In this document: positions 27,054 to 38,702 of the stretch, piece by piece
Layout of the letters: each line of letters starts with the position of its first letter
Numbering within the stretch: the stretch's first letter is position 1
NCBI GenBank assembly: GCA_013365365.1
Contig: JABVXU010000028.1
Span: forward strand, 1-64,000
Source: Cruorifilaria tuberocauda
Taxonomy: Eukaryota; Nematoda; Chromadorea; Rhabditida; Onchocercidae
Length of the DNA: 64,000 nucleotides
Direction: 5' to 3'
The notes under the pieces: generated by a model
What the model was told of the DNA's origin: nothing
The model's input: the letters and a program-made list of their open reading frames with translations, nothing else
Database searches by the model: none
Translations under genes and position numbers: made by a program

Positions 27054-29830
27054 TCAAATTTGGGTATTACTGGCGGTAATAGTGGATTCTTGCCGGCTAA
27101 CGATGCTTTCGATTATCGCGACGCTCATGTCTGTTATGTCAGCTAGTGGAATATTGCTTAGTCGGTGTAGTTCATTTGTAACCTGAAAAGAACTGACTTG
27201 AATCTTCATACTGGATGGAAGTTTCGAGAAAAAGTCCGTAAAGTGATTTTTTTCCGGAAAATCTGGACTTACTTCATCAGCAGCCTGCATTCCGTCGATA
27301 CAACAAGCTGCAGTGACGATTACTCCGCAGGCTAACAGAAACCAGTCCGCTTGTACGCGACACATTTGTTCGCTGAAAGCATAAAAGCTGATGGTATTAT
27401 AAAATATTAAAATATTAAAAAAATATTGAACCAGACCTTATATTCTTTTGAAGTTTGTTAAAAGATATTATTTGATTGAAACTTCCCAGTAAATCTCACC
27501 GTTTTTTAATGTCATTTAATTATTAGTATCAAAATAAGGACTTCGAATTCAACCTAGTGCCACTCAGAAGAAAGTTATGAACTTCAGAAATTGTGCAAAG
27601 ATCAGTGATACTATCTCCTGCAATGGAAAGCAATTCATGGAAAAAATATGAAAATAATATGGAAAAAAGAAACCGTGTAACAATGTCTGCCGACGGGCCC
27701 ATTACATTGACCATCATACGTTTGTATACATCGTTCCAGTGAATGAAAACACAATCCAACACCAGCAGGATATACTGCCAGTAATCACATGTTTCAATAT
27801 TTTGTTCCCACTTCGTCTCTAAAATAATTTGCAATCATTTAAATTGGACTATTCTGTCGTTCCAAACAGTTAATTTCTCGTAACGGAGAATAAGAAGTTT
27901 CAGAGTATCCCATTTAATTCATTCAGCAATATTTAAGAAATATTTCCCGCATTTAAATAACTGGATGAATATGTACAATGTTAACAAAATTTTCATCGAT
28001 TTCTTGATGGATTAAAGTATTAAATTTTACACCATGTAAGCAAAATTCAACGAATTTGAGGAAAGTTTTAAAAATTTCGAATTCCAAACTTACTAAGAAT
28101 TTTAAATAGCGACTCAATATAAACGAGTGGAGTGCAATGGTAGGGAGGTTGCCAACCGATCATCGATAAAACACGTAATTCAGATCGTACAACAGATTCT
28201 TCCGTATAAGCAAATCCCAATGTTTTCAGACATAGCTTCACAGTTTGGATTGACAAACTCTGTAAAAACGAAAATATATAGGGTGATAATTTGAATAACA
28301 ATGTTGTTAGTTCCTTAAATAATTTCAGGTAATTAACTGACTAATCGTAGTATAAAACTGTAATTGACGTCATCTTTAGATAAAGAGCTTTTCCGAAAAG
28401 CGACACAATTCCACATAAACAGTATTACATAAAAAAATGTTGATATGTTATGGCGATGAGGTATTGGTCCCGTTATTAGAGCTTAAAACAGTCCTTTCAG
28501 ATTTCTACAATAAATATAATTCAGTAAATTATGGATTCAGCACTGGTTTTTTTTGAAACTGTGAGATTATGATGACGTTCCCGTATATTTGGTCATAACG
28601 CGATAAACTATCCTTTGAAAAGTTTAAATGATCCAGTCTCAATGATTCATAACTACGAGACATTAGGAAACTTTTTCTTAATTTTAAAAGTAGAATTTAT
28701 CAAGTGAAAAAGCACTTACGTTATGGTAGTTGTGCATTTTTGAGGCAATTTGAATTGATGAAAGCATTCGTAATGTCATTTGACGCGACAACGTCGCTTC
28801 GATACGATTCCATTCTTGATATTTCTTTCGATTGGATCGTTTTGAGTTGTATACACTTTCATGCAAGCGACTAACTAATTGTACCATAAAACTATAACTC
28901 ATCTCATCCGCAGAGTGTCCAATTACTTTCGCAAAAATTGCTTTATGAAGATTAATGCTATGTCTATTACCGTATAATAATGTTACTTCACATTTTAGTA
29001 AGTGCACATTTAGTAAAGAGTAATGTCGTCTTTTCCTTTCATTTATAAATGTGAAAAGAACAATAATCAAAATATCTTGTTTACTTGTCGAATATTAACA
29101 GTGCGCTATATTTCACTTCTTGTGGTAGACGAAGTCTTGTGCAAGCAGTAAAAATATACTCAGCGGAACGAGGTGTATGAAACACGTGATTCCATTCATT
29201 CTGCAAGTTTACTATGTAGGGAGACTTAACAAAAGTTTGAAAAATCTCTCATTTTACTATATATCCAATCCTAAATTCAGTAATTCATTAAAAGAAGTGA
29301 AAATTCTCAAAAAAAAAAAACTTTCCGAAAATTTTCTAGTTTGGATTAAGGAAAACGAGAAATGCATATAACAGCATTAATTTGTTTTCATTAATTACAA
29401 ATGAATCGCTTACTATTGGTAATAAATCAGTTAAGAGATTAGAAAATTACAGCATCATTAATTCGCCTGTTATTTTCCGCAGCAAGTACACTGATCCAGT
29501 CGTTGTACATTTCTGGTGGGAGACAAGCGGTTCGATCCATAAAATCTGGATCCAACGTCTGAAAAGCCTGAAATTTTCCTGTCCTTTCTGTTTAACATCT
29601 CATGATGAAATATATATCACGTTGCACATCTGATATGTCATACTGCTTCCCATTGGATGAAAAATCGCCGGAAAATTGTAAAAGCATTAAAATATTCCGT
29701 TAACTTGAAAAAGTTTACAAATTTGCAAAGAAAAATCCATAAGTTTAAACTACTCTTTACACTTAATCTTCAATTTTTTCCGTACCTGGTTCCTTTCACT
29801 GTCGCTTTTTTCTTCTTCCGGTTTCTCCAT
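27054..29830 (-). CDS. cosa-1: CNTD1/COSA-1-like cyclin, meiotic crossover factor
   Basis: CNTD1 in mammals and COSA-1 in C. elegans mark designated crossover sites in meiotic prophase and are needed for crossovers. Eight exons (29830-29786, 29567-29451, 29200-29085, 28891-28720, 28259-28094, 27818-27554, 27372-27273, 27182-27054) give 369 residues. The order and spacing of family landmarks match: AEYIFTACTRL with YSALLIFDNFM, a Lys/Arg-rich link, LSRQMTLRMLSSIQIASKM (cyclin-box helix), SELRVLSMIGWQ with CTPLVYIESLF, then ADWFLLACGVIVTAA, and a last exon ending in an ITDMSVAIIESIV helix. The first exon is short and acidic (EKPEEEKSD) and was chosen for phase and a good GTACGG donor. An apparent intron at 27618-27673 was not used because removing it breaks the frame. 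The family call rests on my knowledge of the human protein. Confidence 0.87.
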
Positions 29831-29906
29831 ATTATCAAATTGTCAATAAAATACAATGCATAAAATTTTCAACAATTTGGTAAGATTGAAGAAAAAAGTT
29901 TAAAAT

Positions 29907-30092
29907 CTAAATTTTAAAATTTCTGAAACAATTTGCAAATAAATAGATGATGATAATGAATGGGATAAAAAGAGAAAAAAGGCCAAGAAAAAGAAACGTC
30001 AGACCTATGAGTAAGTCAATATCTAACAGTTCGCTCACTATGCAAGAATCCAAGGGTAAATCTTTTGCAAATGCACATTTACCGGAAGCTTC
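29907..30092 (-). CDS. Possible 61-residue single-span membrane microprotein
   Basis: An open frame starting at an ATG in good context (GAAGATGG). It has a soluble N-terminal half (about 31 residues, acidic with some Cys), one long hydrophobic segment (GLTFLFLGLFSLFIPFIIII) and a short basic tail, the shape of a tail-anchored protein. It ends 76 bases upstream of the CNTD1-like start on the same strand, a spacing typical of nematode operons. However, the stretch also holds possible splice signals (GTGAGC donor, TTGTTTCAG acceptor), so it may instead be a 5' exon and intron of the next gene. No family is recognised. Confidence 0.28.
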   Translation of the reverse strand, partial: EASGKCAFAKDLPLDSCIVSELLDIDLLIGLTFLFLGLFSLFIPFIIIIYLFANCFRNFKI

Positions 30093-30184
30093 CATCTTCG
30101 CACTAATTCTTATTGTGTAGCTATGAACAAAAGTATAGTCACTTATGCACACATATGTTTATGCGCATTTGTACGTGCACTCAG

Positions 30185-30475
30185 TCATTTTCCGTTTTTG
30201 GAATGGATGAGATGCGTGTGTGTCTTTTTAGGCTAACGATTTATCGCGTTATTATTGGTTATTCTTACGAGTTAGTATGTAAGAGTTCAGTGGTTTGCGT
30301 CATCGTAAGCGTCGAGTTACTTCACAATGAAATACTTTTACTTCTGTGCTTGCGTTTACGAAATTATACTTACTGATTGTGCATGCATATGTCCGTCCAA
30401 CCATTTTTCCATTTTTGAAATGGATGAGCTGCGCGCTCATCTGCATGTTTTTAGGCTAATAATTTATCGTTGTGT
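30185..30475. repeat. Two diverged direct copies, about 220 bp apart
   Basis: The segment around 30185-30250 is echoed at 30401-30475. Shared cores include TTTTTGRAATGGATGAG, a GCG-rich step, TTTTTAGGCTAA and ATTTATCG. The offset is 217 bases at the first core and about 223 at the second, so the copies also differ by small indels. Both copies stay open in one plus-strand frame, giving similar short peptides (MDEMR / MDELR), but no gene structure is evident. Confidence 0.6.
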
Positions 30476-30870
30476 GGAAGACTGTGTGAATCATTACGTG
30501 AAAGTTTTGGTGCTCATGTATATATATCTAAGTGTTAATTATTTTTACAATTAAATGTCTGCTTATTTGTAAACTTGTATGTTTCTGTTTGAAAACAAAG
30601 ATTTCATGATTTTAATAATCGGTATAACATTTTTAACGAAACAAAATAGAACTTCCTTATTAGAATGTTTATTTCGAACATTCAGCAAACTTGCAATTAA
30701 TGTATGCTTTTGTGTGAGATAAAGTTAAGGTACATGTCATATATGTGTATATTATGAGATATCCAAGGCATAATTATCAACGTCTTCTTTTTGTTTAAAT
30801 AAGTGAAATTGTTGAAAGTGAAGTAAAATAAGAAATAATTAATCTTCTACTTTTACCGTTTTAGATTTCT

Positions 30871-32626
30871 ATGACTATCTCTTCACATCGGTTGCCAAGT
30901 TCCCGTTATAGGGATACCATTAACCTAACTTCATCTACCACAACTGAGCGACACCTTTGGATTTGTTCACAGATACATTCTAGAGTGAGTTTATTTGATC
31001 GTTTTCCATTTGATCTTCTCGTTCTTCTTTCTTTCTAATTTATTTTTACATTCAAATACGCCGGAACATATTTTAGAAACAGAAACAGGCAGTCGCAAGT
31101 TGCCTTTATACTGTTTAGTTGCGGAGACATTCTAACTGTAATAATCCGGAAGTCGGAAGTTGACTGCTAACTGATGCTGTTTATAGATAATCTTCTTCGT
31201 GGTGCAGATTTTGATGATCATTTTATCTCTGATAATATTGCTTAACAACTTCAATAAACCATCATCGCAAGCGGCTGCTTGGGGACTTGACTCTTTTATC
31301 GCTTATGCCATTTTTTTTGGGTTCGTTAAGATAATTATTAACTCCTATCTTATATTGTAACTTGGGAAGTAAGTTGTAGTCGTCAATACACATCGCTAAT
31401 CAGGTTCCCAATGGCTTGATTTGTATAAATATTCTATATCTTAAGATTCTTTACACTTTCATACCATTTCATCTTTTTTTATATCAAACTTCGAAGCCTT
31501 TTTTCTAGAGCCATTACTGGAATTTGGGCACTAAAACTTGTGGATAATATACATCAAAAGAGTAATCGAACAAAGAAACATTACTTCATTCCTCCCAAAT
31601 TCATCATTATTCCATCATACATCGTACAGGTTTGCACAAATTCATGGGAGGGAAATCATGATTCTAATTTCTTTGGGAAAATACAAGGATCAGGAATCAG
31701 ATTCGTAAGCTTAATTTGCTGTTAAAGTATTCGAAAACTTCTTAAGATTGGTTTCATAATTTGGTTTGCATATGGAACTTTCCATCATTTGATAACGAAT
31801 ATATCGGCGTTTATGGAACGATCGCCATCATTTCTGTTTTTTGGTGTTATAATACCAATTTGGATTATGTGGCTCATAATTCTGTACGTTTTCGCCGCTG
31901 AAATTAATTGTTTTATATACGTAATCAATCGTTCTCGTCATTGGCATCTTGGACAGCATCGACCTTCTTTGCTGAATATACGTACTTTAAAAAATGGCAA
32001 GTCAATTTTTTATTATGATCCGGAAACAACTGAAGTTTTTGACAGTATTTTCCCATTCTCCATATTATTACTATCTTGCAAAGGCCAAAATTCATTAGAA
32101 ATAGATTATTTTAAACAAGTTATTTGCAATAAAAGAGAATCTTTTGTAGTAAATTTAATTCAATTTCAATTTAAGATAAGAATCATTTTGGTCTTCTGTG
32201 TTTTGAACTTATTTTACAGTCCATGTTTAATATTATTTCCGTTAAATTGCAGAAAGGAATCTATTTGATTCATCATCAAGAAATCGTCAAGCTGTGAAAG
32301 CAGTACATGAGCGTGAACGAACGAAGGCGTCGGAGTCAACTGCTGCTGTCAATAGGTGAAAAACCACATAAATCTCTCGTTCCTTTCCTCTGTTTCAGGT
32401 TCTGTCGTATTTTTTTGTTCATAAATATTTCTGTAGAAATTTCAGTGGATCAAAGAAAGCACATAATAATAAGGAAACAAGAATTGAAGTGATTTCTCCT
32501 ATTCATGCAGCAGAAAAGATGGCTCCGTGTTTTTCGGATTCTTCACGAATGGGTATCTCGATGATCAGTTCTCAGCTGGAAACCGTTCCAGAGGAATCCT
32601 CAAAATCTACAAATTCTTTACTATAA
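30871..32626 (+). CDS. Unidentified multi-span membrane protein, 286 residues
   Basis: Six exons (30871-30984, 31187-31324, 31630-31704, 31747-31996, 32253-32355, 32446-32626) join in one frame. The N-terminal 38 residues are Ser/Thr/Arg-rich and look cytoplasmic. Hydrophobic segments follow at about 39-57 (VVQILMIILSLIILL), 69-84 (SFIAYAIFFGF), 108-121 (IRFIGFIIWFAYG) and a long one at about 137-161 (GVIIPIWIMWLIILYVFAA). The remaining ~110 residues form a hydrophilic Arg/Lys/Ser tail ending in a Ser-rich patch, ESSKSTNSLL. This resembles a four-pass protein with both ends in the cytoplasm, but I recognise no family. The intron after exon 4 starts with GCAAGT, a GC donor; a GT donor further on leads to early stops. 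AATAAA signals occur at 32887 and 33072. Exon 1 is the least certain. Confidence 0.72.
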
Positions 32627-33802
32627 TGCAATTTTTTCTGAATTCTTCCGCGACTAAATCTTTATTTCTTTTTCGTGCGTCTTCTAAATGCCACTGAAGA
32701 GTTAGTGCTAAATTTCTAACTGATTACAAATTACTTGAATATTGAATTTTTTGATAAACATGATAGATTAATTAGTTTTTTTCGTTGATCTATGTTACAA
32801 ATTAACGTTTCTCTGCAATTTCGAATGCTGTTATTTTGAAAAAACATCTTGTAATCGCATTTTCTTGTTCATAAATATTGAAAGTTAATAAAAGTTGTTT
32901 TTTAGTTCTTTTTGCGTGGATTTTTTCATAAGATAATCAAGTCTTTATTTTTGAATAAGATTTATTAATACTCGCTAGGACGTGTATATTGCATACTTAC
33001 ACATATAACTCATTTAATGGCAATCATTCGTGACAAGAATACTTTAAAATAATATTGTATGAATGAAGAGCAATAAAATACATTGTAATTTGCAAGAATA
33101 ACTTTTTTAAAAGTTTTTTAAATTAAAAAAAGAAGACTAAATTTTATGTGAATTTTTTGGAAAATGTTATAGCAGAAAATAGTTAACCGCACCAAATTCC
33201 TCTTAATCAAATAATTGTCAATTATTGTGAAGTTAATTCGTAATTAAATGAGCCAATAGCAATGGAGATGGTAATATCATAATTACTTGTTAATATAAAA
33301 GCTAATTTCTTCATCATCTTTAATGTCTAGCAAAAACACATTAAAAAATACTTTTGCGTTGCGTTTTAGTGATGAATTCATTGCCTTATATGCATGATTG
33401 TTTTATTAATACTTTTGCACTTATATATTTTGTCTCTGTTAGTCCTATTTCACTCCATTTTATGTTTTCATGCTTTTTTAAAATAAAACCCAAGTTTTAA
33501 CTTGAAGCTCAGGTGTCTTTCTATATTTAATCTAATTAATCGCTTTAAAGCTTGAAAAATTCTGAAAAAAAATTTTCATGACAATTAATATGATTTATCT
33601 TATGGTGTTATATGATAATTGATTTGGAGATTTTGAATCATAATTTTGGTAAGCCTATCATTGGTATCCGTCTTACTGAATTTCTTGATTCTGTAATTTC
33701 TATGTTTTACTATAAAATGATATTGATTGAAGAAGCCATACAGGAAAATGGATATTTATGTATAATCCTAAAAAAAGTTAACTTTTTTTATGGCTTCTCA
33801 TT
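32627..33802. other. Convergent 3' regions of the membrane protein and tubulin genes
   Basis: AT-rich. It contains poly(A) signals AATAAA at 32887-32892 and 33072-33077 for the upstream gene, and a palindrome next to the tubulin stop. No coding signal is seen. Confidence 0.6.
33769..33790. repeat. Perfect 22-bp palindrome beside tubulin stop
   Basis: T, seven A, GTTAAC, seven T, A: the whole 22 bases equal their own reverse complement. It lies 12 bases past the tubulin stop codon on the tubulin strand, so it would fall in that 3' UTR. It could fold in RNA or be a chance A/T run. Confidence 0.7.
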
Positions 33803-36703
33803 TCAGTAGCCTGCGTAATCTGGCTCGTCTGGTTCCTCAACTTCATCCGCAGCAACCTGAAAATAGCATTTGATGAATTAATTACTAGAAACTCCTAACT
33901 TAGTCATATTTAAATCTCTCATAATTTCATTTTAAATAGCTGAAATCAAAAAAATATCTATTACAAGATTACAAATAAAGTAAATGCTAGACGTAAACTG
34001 AATTAGTTAGAATAAATAAATAATCCTGATTTTCATAATAATAGTAATACCTACCTCAATATAATCTTTCTCAAGAAGAGCCAGGTCTTCACGTGCCTCA
34101 ATGAATTCACCTTCTTCCATACCCTCTCCAACGAACCAATGGACAAAGGCGCGCTTTGCAAACATCAAATCAAACTTGACGTCTAAACGTGACCATGCCT
34201 CGGCTATGGCTGTTGTATTAGCCAGCATGCAAAGAGCACGCGGTACAGGTGCAAGATCACCGCCTGGTACCACTGTAGGTGGCTGATGATTAATACCGAT
34301 CTGGAAATTTTTATTTTGCCTGACTTTTTAGAGACAAAAAGTGTTTTTATGATGAAAGGATATATTCGCTTTAATAATCAAATATTAAAAATAAGTTTGT
34401 GATTTCTTGAGTTATTTTTGAATAGTAACAATTTACCTTGAATCCAGTGGGACACCAATCTACAAATCTGATTTGTCTGCGCTGACGAATGGAACTAATA
34501 GCCTCGTTGACATCATTCGGTGTGACATCGCCGCGGTATAAAAGGCATACTGACATATATTTTCCATTCATCGGATTGCACTTGGAAACAATTTACTTTT
34601 ATATTAGAAAAATCAATAAAGCAGACAAAACGATGTAGCATGCCAAGTTAAATAAACTGGAAGAGTGATCTACAAAATAATAAATCAGTTGAAATAAAAT
34701 GGGATTGAAATTTATAGCGACTTACTTTCACCATCTGATTGGGAGTGTTGAAACAGTCTCGTGTAATATCAGTGACTGAAAGAGATTCATGAAAAGCTTT
34801 CTCGACAGATACCACTGGGGCATATGTCACTAACGGGAAATGGACACGTGGATATGGCACCAAGTTGGTTTGGAATTCCATTAGATCCACATTTAGCACA
34901 CCGTCGAAGCGCAATGAAGCCGTGATTGATGAAACGACCTAAAAAAAGTGATTGAATTTGAATTGACTGGTCAGGCATTAATTCTGGTAATCAGCATTAA
35001 ATTCTATTAATAACTAACTCTAAAATCTTGAAGTTGTTTCAAATGAATACATTATTTTTATTAACCATAATGTATAGTAAACTATCTATATCACTACCAT
35101 TTATAGCGTCATGCTTTTCACGAAATGTTTCATATTTCTTCTTTGTTCATTCATTTTTCTTTTTCAAATCACATAACAACTAATTTTAAGACAAAAATAC
35201 TGTCGAATTAATAAGAATACAAATAACTATAGGATATTATTAAGTAATTAACAACTAATAATAGCAGATACTAGTGATCATCTAAAATGTATTAAACTAC
35301 CGAAGATGACTTGATTTTATAGTAAGAAAACCTGAGCAATAAGACGATTAAGGTTTGGATAAGATGGTCGATCAACATCCAGATTATAATGGCATAAGTC
35401 ATAAATTGCTTCATTGTCCACAATGAATGAACAATCAGCATGCTCAAGAGTACTGTGAGTTGTAAGAACCGAATTATACGGTTCAACCACAGCGGTCGAT
35501 ACTTGTGGTGCCGGATAGATCGAAAATTCCAGCTTGCTTTTTTTTCCATAATCAATCGTTAAACGTTCCATTAGCAATGATGTGAAACCGGAACCGGTAC
35601 CGCCGCCAAACGAATGAAACAGGAGAAATCCTGAAAAATTGAAATAAAAGTTCCTTAATTTACTTCTATCATCTTTCATAAATCTTAAACAACATTTCCA
35701 TCTATCCTGAAATGTTCTTTTTTCTTCTTCATTCCAACAAATGTGCTTGGCAAGTTTAGAAAATTCAAAAAAATGAAGGGTAATTGATAAATTCTTTCTA
35801 ATAAAGTATAACAATAACCTTGCAATCCACCACAATTCTCAGCTAAACGACGGATACGATCCATAACCGAATCAATCACATCTTTGCCAATTGAATAATG
35901 ACCACGAGCATAATTATTTGCTGCATCCTCACGACCGGCTACCATTTGTTCCGGATGGAATAAATGTTTGTATTTCCCGGTACGAACCACATCTGTAATT
36001 TTATCTAATCAAGATATCATTCTTTCTTGTTCAAACTGAAAGAACCAGTAAATAAAATATAAAATTTATGAAAAATTTAATTTGAAATTAAAAACTATGA
36101 TTACCGATAACAGTTGGCTCCAAGTCAACTAACAAAGCACGTGGAACATAACGACCATTAGCAGTTTCGGAGAAGAATGTGGTGAGTGAATCCTGTTTCG
36201 TTGTTTGACTCGATTCAGCAGCCACTTGGCCATTTGGTTGAATGCCATGCTCTAAGCAAAACAACTCCCAGCATGCACTACCAATTTGTACGCCAGCTTG
36301 ACCAATATGTACAGAAATTACTTCACGCTGCAATTCCTTCAAATTTTCATCTATCACTTTTTCGCTTAAGTCAAATCATTTAATAGCTTCGTTAAATAAA
36401 CTATTTATAGTATTGAGGTTATTAGTCTTTTTTCCTTCTTGAAAAAATATGTAAATGTGATGTATAAATGCAGTTCCGAAAATATGCAAATTTGTTCAAT
36501 TTGCTAGTTTATCTTGATATTAAGTGAAGATCGGTAGCTATTTCCTTGATGAGAAGGAAACTTTGAAATATTAATTAGTAATAACAACATAATTACAATT
36601 ATGAATTTTCTTGAGTTCTATTGATTTTATTTTAATTGCATCACTCCCTAGTTTATTTAAATAAACAAATAGATCAAATCCAAATAGAAAAATTATATAC
36701 CAT
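33803..36703 (-). CDS. tba: Alpha-tubulin, divergent isotype without Lys40
   Basis: Alpha subunit of microtubules; binds non-exchangeable GTP. Coding exons 36327-36105, 35992-35819, 35630-35332, 34938-34726, 34580-34437, 34300-34055 and 33856-33803 encode everything after the initiator Met. Exon 2 begins directly with CGT GAA (Arg2-Glu3), so the ATG must be on a separate mini-exon. The best candidate is 36703-36701, an ATG followed at once by GTATAT. Total is 451 residues, the normal length. Landmarks fall at canonical numbers: GQAGVQIG (10-17), GGGTGSG (142-148), and Asp251/Glu254 for GTP hydrolysis on the neighbouring beta subunit. The tail is acidic and ends in a Tyr that could be removed and re-added. 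Position 40, normally the acetylated Lys, is Ser. Identity to mammalian alpha-tubulin looks moderate for this family, suggesting a specialised isotype. Confidence 0.97.
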
Positions 36704-38702
36704 TTTTCTGACATCCATTTATCAATAAATACTACTGTTTATTGCTGAAAAACATTCACTGATATGTTATTAAATATAATAACGCATCACATAAATAGTA
36801 AACTTCGTGAAATCGCTAAATTGGCATTATTTGTCTAGTAACTACTGAAGGAATACGTAAAAGAGTAAAATAAACAAAGTACAAATACTTTTTTTTTTCA
36901 TTTTTATAATAATTAACTTGGTGATTTGATAATACTTACATATCAAACGGCTAACTGTTATTGTAAATTCTCAACACTTTTACTATGCTTCAGGCTTCTA
37001 CTAATCTCATCTTCCAGTACCCATTATCTATGGTTGCAATAGTTTTGCACAGGATAATATTTCAAGCAAACGTCAACATTTTGATGCTTGAATGTTAAAG
37101 AAAGTACATTAACTCTTTTAATTGAAATCTTAATTAGGAGTAGATTAATTAATCAGAATTAGTTGGACCGATGAAGAAAGCGCTGATTAACACTGACGAG
37201 ATTTCGCTATAAAACAGGCACCAGTAAGTTACCCGCGCAGGACAATCAAACCGTCTAGTAAAATTGCTATATCAAGAATGATGTGACCGATCTTTTCCAG
37301 CTATTATTAAGTGAGAAATTACTGCTATAAAAATTTGCATATTTAAAATTTGCAAATTTAGTAAGAGAAGCTAACTGTACACATTGCATCGTTCTGCTTG
37401 CCAATATTGCATTCTGCACGTATATAAACATACACACACACATACACACACACATACACACACATACACACACACATACACACACACATACACACACACA
37501 TACACACACATATACACACATATACATTCATAGAATGCGTTAGATTCTAGTAGATCCAGAAGTGAATTAGAGGAAGAATGAAATCTCAATTAAAAAGAAT
37601 CAAATTAAAATTATAGTTTATGCAAATATATTGCACGATTCCTTACAAGTAATGTATTCTACATGTCAATGCACTTCAGAAGGAGCGTCGGATTCAGGGA
37701 TAGATAATAAGAATTGGAAGCGTAATGTAATAATTTTCAAATGTTGATGATAAATAATTGTCTTTTTCGCTCTAAGTTAATTTATCTGATTTTAGATTTT
37801 GGAGAAAAAAGGGTAGATCGAATTAATTTGCTCTTGCTACACATTTCGTAATTTTCGATCGTAATTTCAAATTTTTAGTTACAAAATGATATCAGATTTG
37901 CAGCTGAATTACGATTTTATCATTTAATTCCGTTCGATCCTTAAGTCGACAGCTAATTTTCTTATGGCAATTGCTTAACCGAGTATGATATGAAATAACT
38001 TTTTTTGCAATTAATTATGTATCACATGAATTGAAAAATAATTGAGTGGGATTGCATGTTTCATAGTGATGCAACGTGAGAATGATGTGACATGTTATCG
38101 TAGGTAGCTGACGGCAATATTGGAATATGAGCAGTTTCGACAGACAGAAATCCAGAGCTAACTTCCGGAATTCCGGTTTATTTCAACTGTTTTCTTTCTA
38201 TCCAGCTTTTTTGGAATTGTTTCTATCACATTTTTCTTGGTGCCAAACGAGTCAAACAACAGTTGTGATTAGAGATTGTGTGAGTAATAAAAAAAGAGTG
38301 TTGCATTTCAAGAGACTGCAAACGACATGAGGACTCTCTTACTCTATCACATGCTGATAGTACGTGTGATTGCTGCCGAAAAGTAACATTTGGATTGGGA
38401 AGACAACAGTGATTGATAAGATTTCGTGTAGTACGATACTCTTTTGAGAGGAAAGATGAGCAGAGATTGATAAAGTTTGAGCATTTAGAAAAAAAGAAAT
38501 TATAATAACATTGGTAGTGATTGAGATTGACTTTAGAATTTTTATTTTTTTCGTTGTGAAAGAATCTCGTTTTTGCTTTGGTTTTCTTTTTTTGCATAAT
38601 TTATAGACTGAAAATTGCAGATTATGTGCGATAGGCTTCAGTTCTTCGACAAGAGTATATATATCGATCTCAGATAAAGGATTCTTTATTGTTTTCTTTG
38701 TA
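36704..38702. other. Divergent intergenic region (tubulin / raptor)
   Basis: About 2 kb holding the promoters of both flanking genes. It includes a roughly 100-base AC/CACAT microsatellite. A 67-codon open frame at 38127 (plus) has no support as a gene. A run of TATATATATCG at about 38,660 lies just upstream of raptor. Confidence 0.5.
37429..37526. repeat. Microsatellite, AC units broken by AT at regular intervals
   Basis: Blocks of (AC)3-5 separated by AT, about 98 bases. Long open frames of Cys/Val repeats across it on the minus strand are artefacts of the repeat. Confidence 0.92.

Noticed and set aside
27618..27673. An intron-like GTTTCT...TTGCAG segment in the CNTD1-like gene.
   Set aside because: Removing it shifts the frame to immediate stops, whereas reading through keeps one open frame to the family's C-terminal exons.
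37267..37589. Long Cys/Val repeat proteins on the minus strand.
   Set aside because: They are translations of the AC microsatellite.
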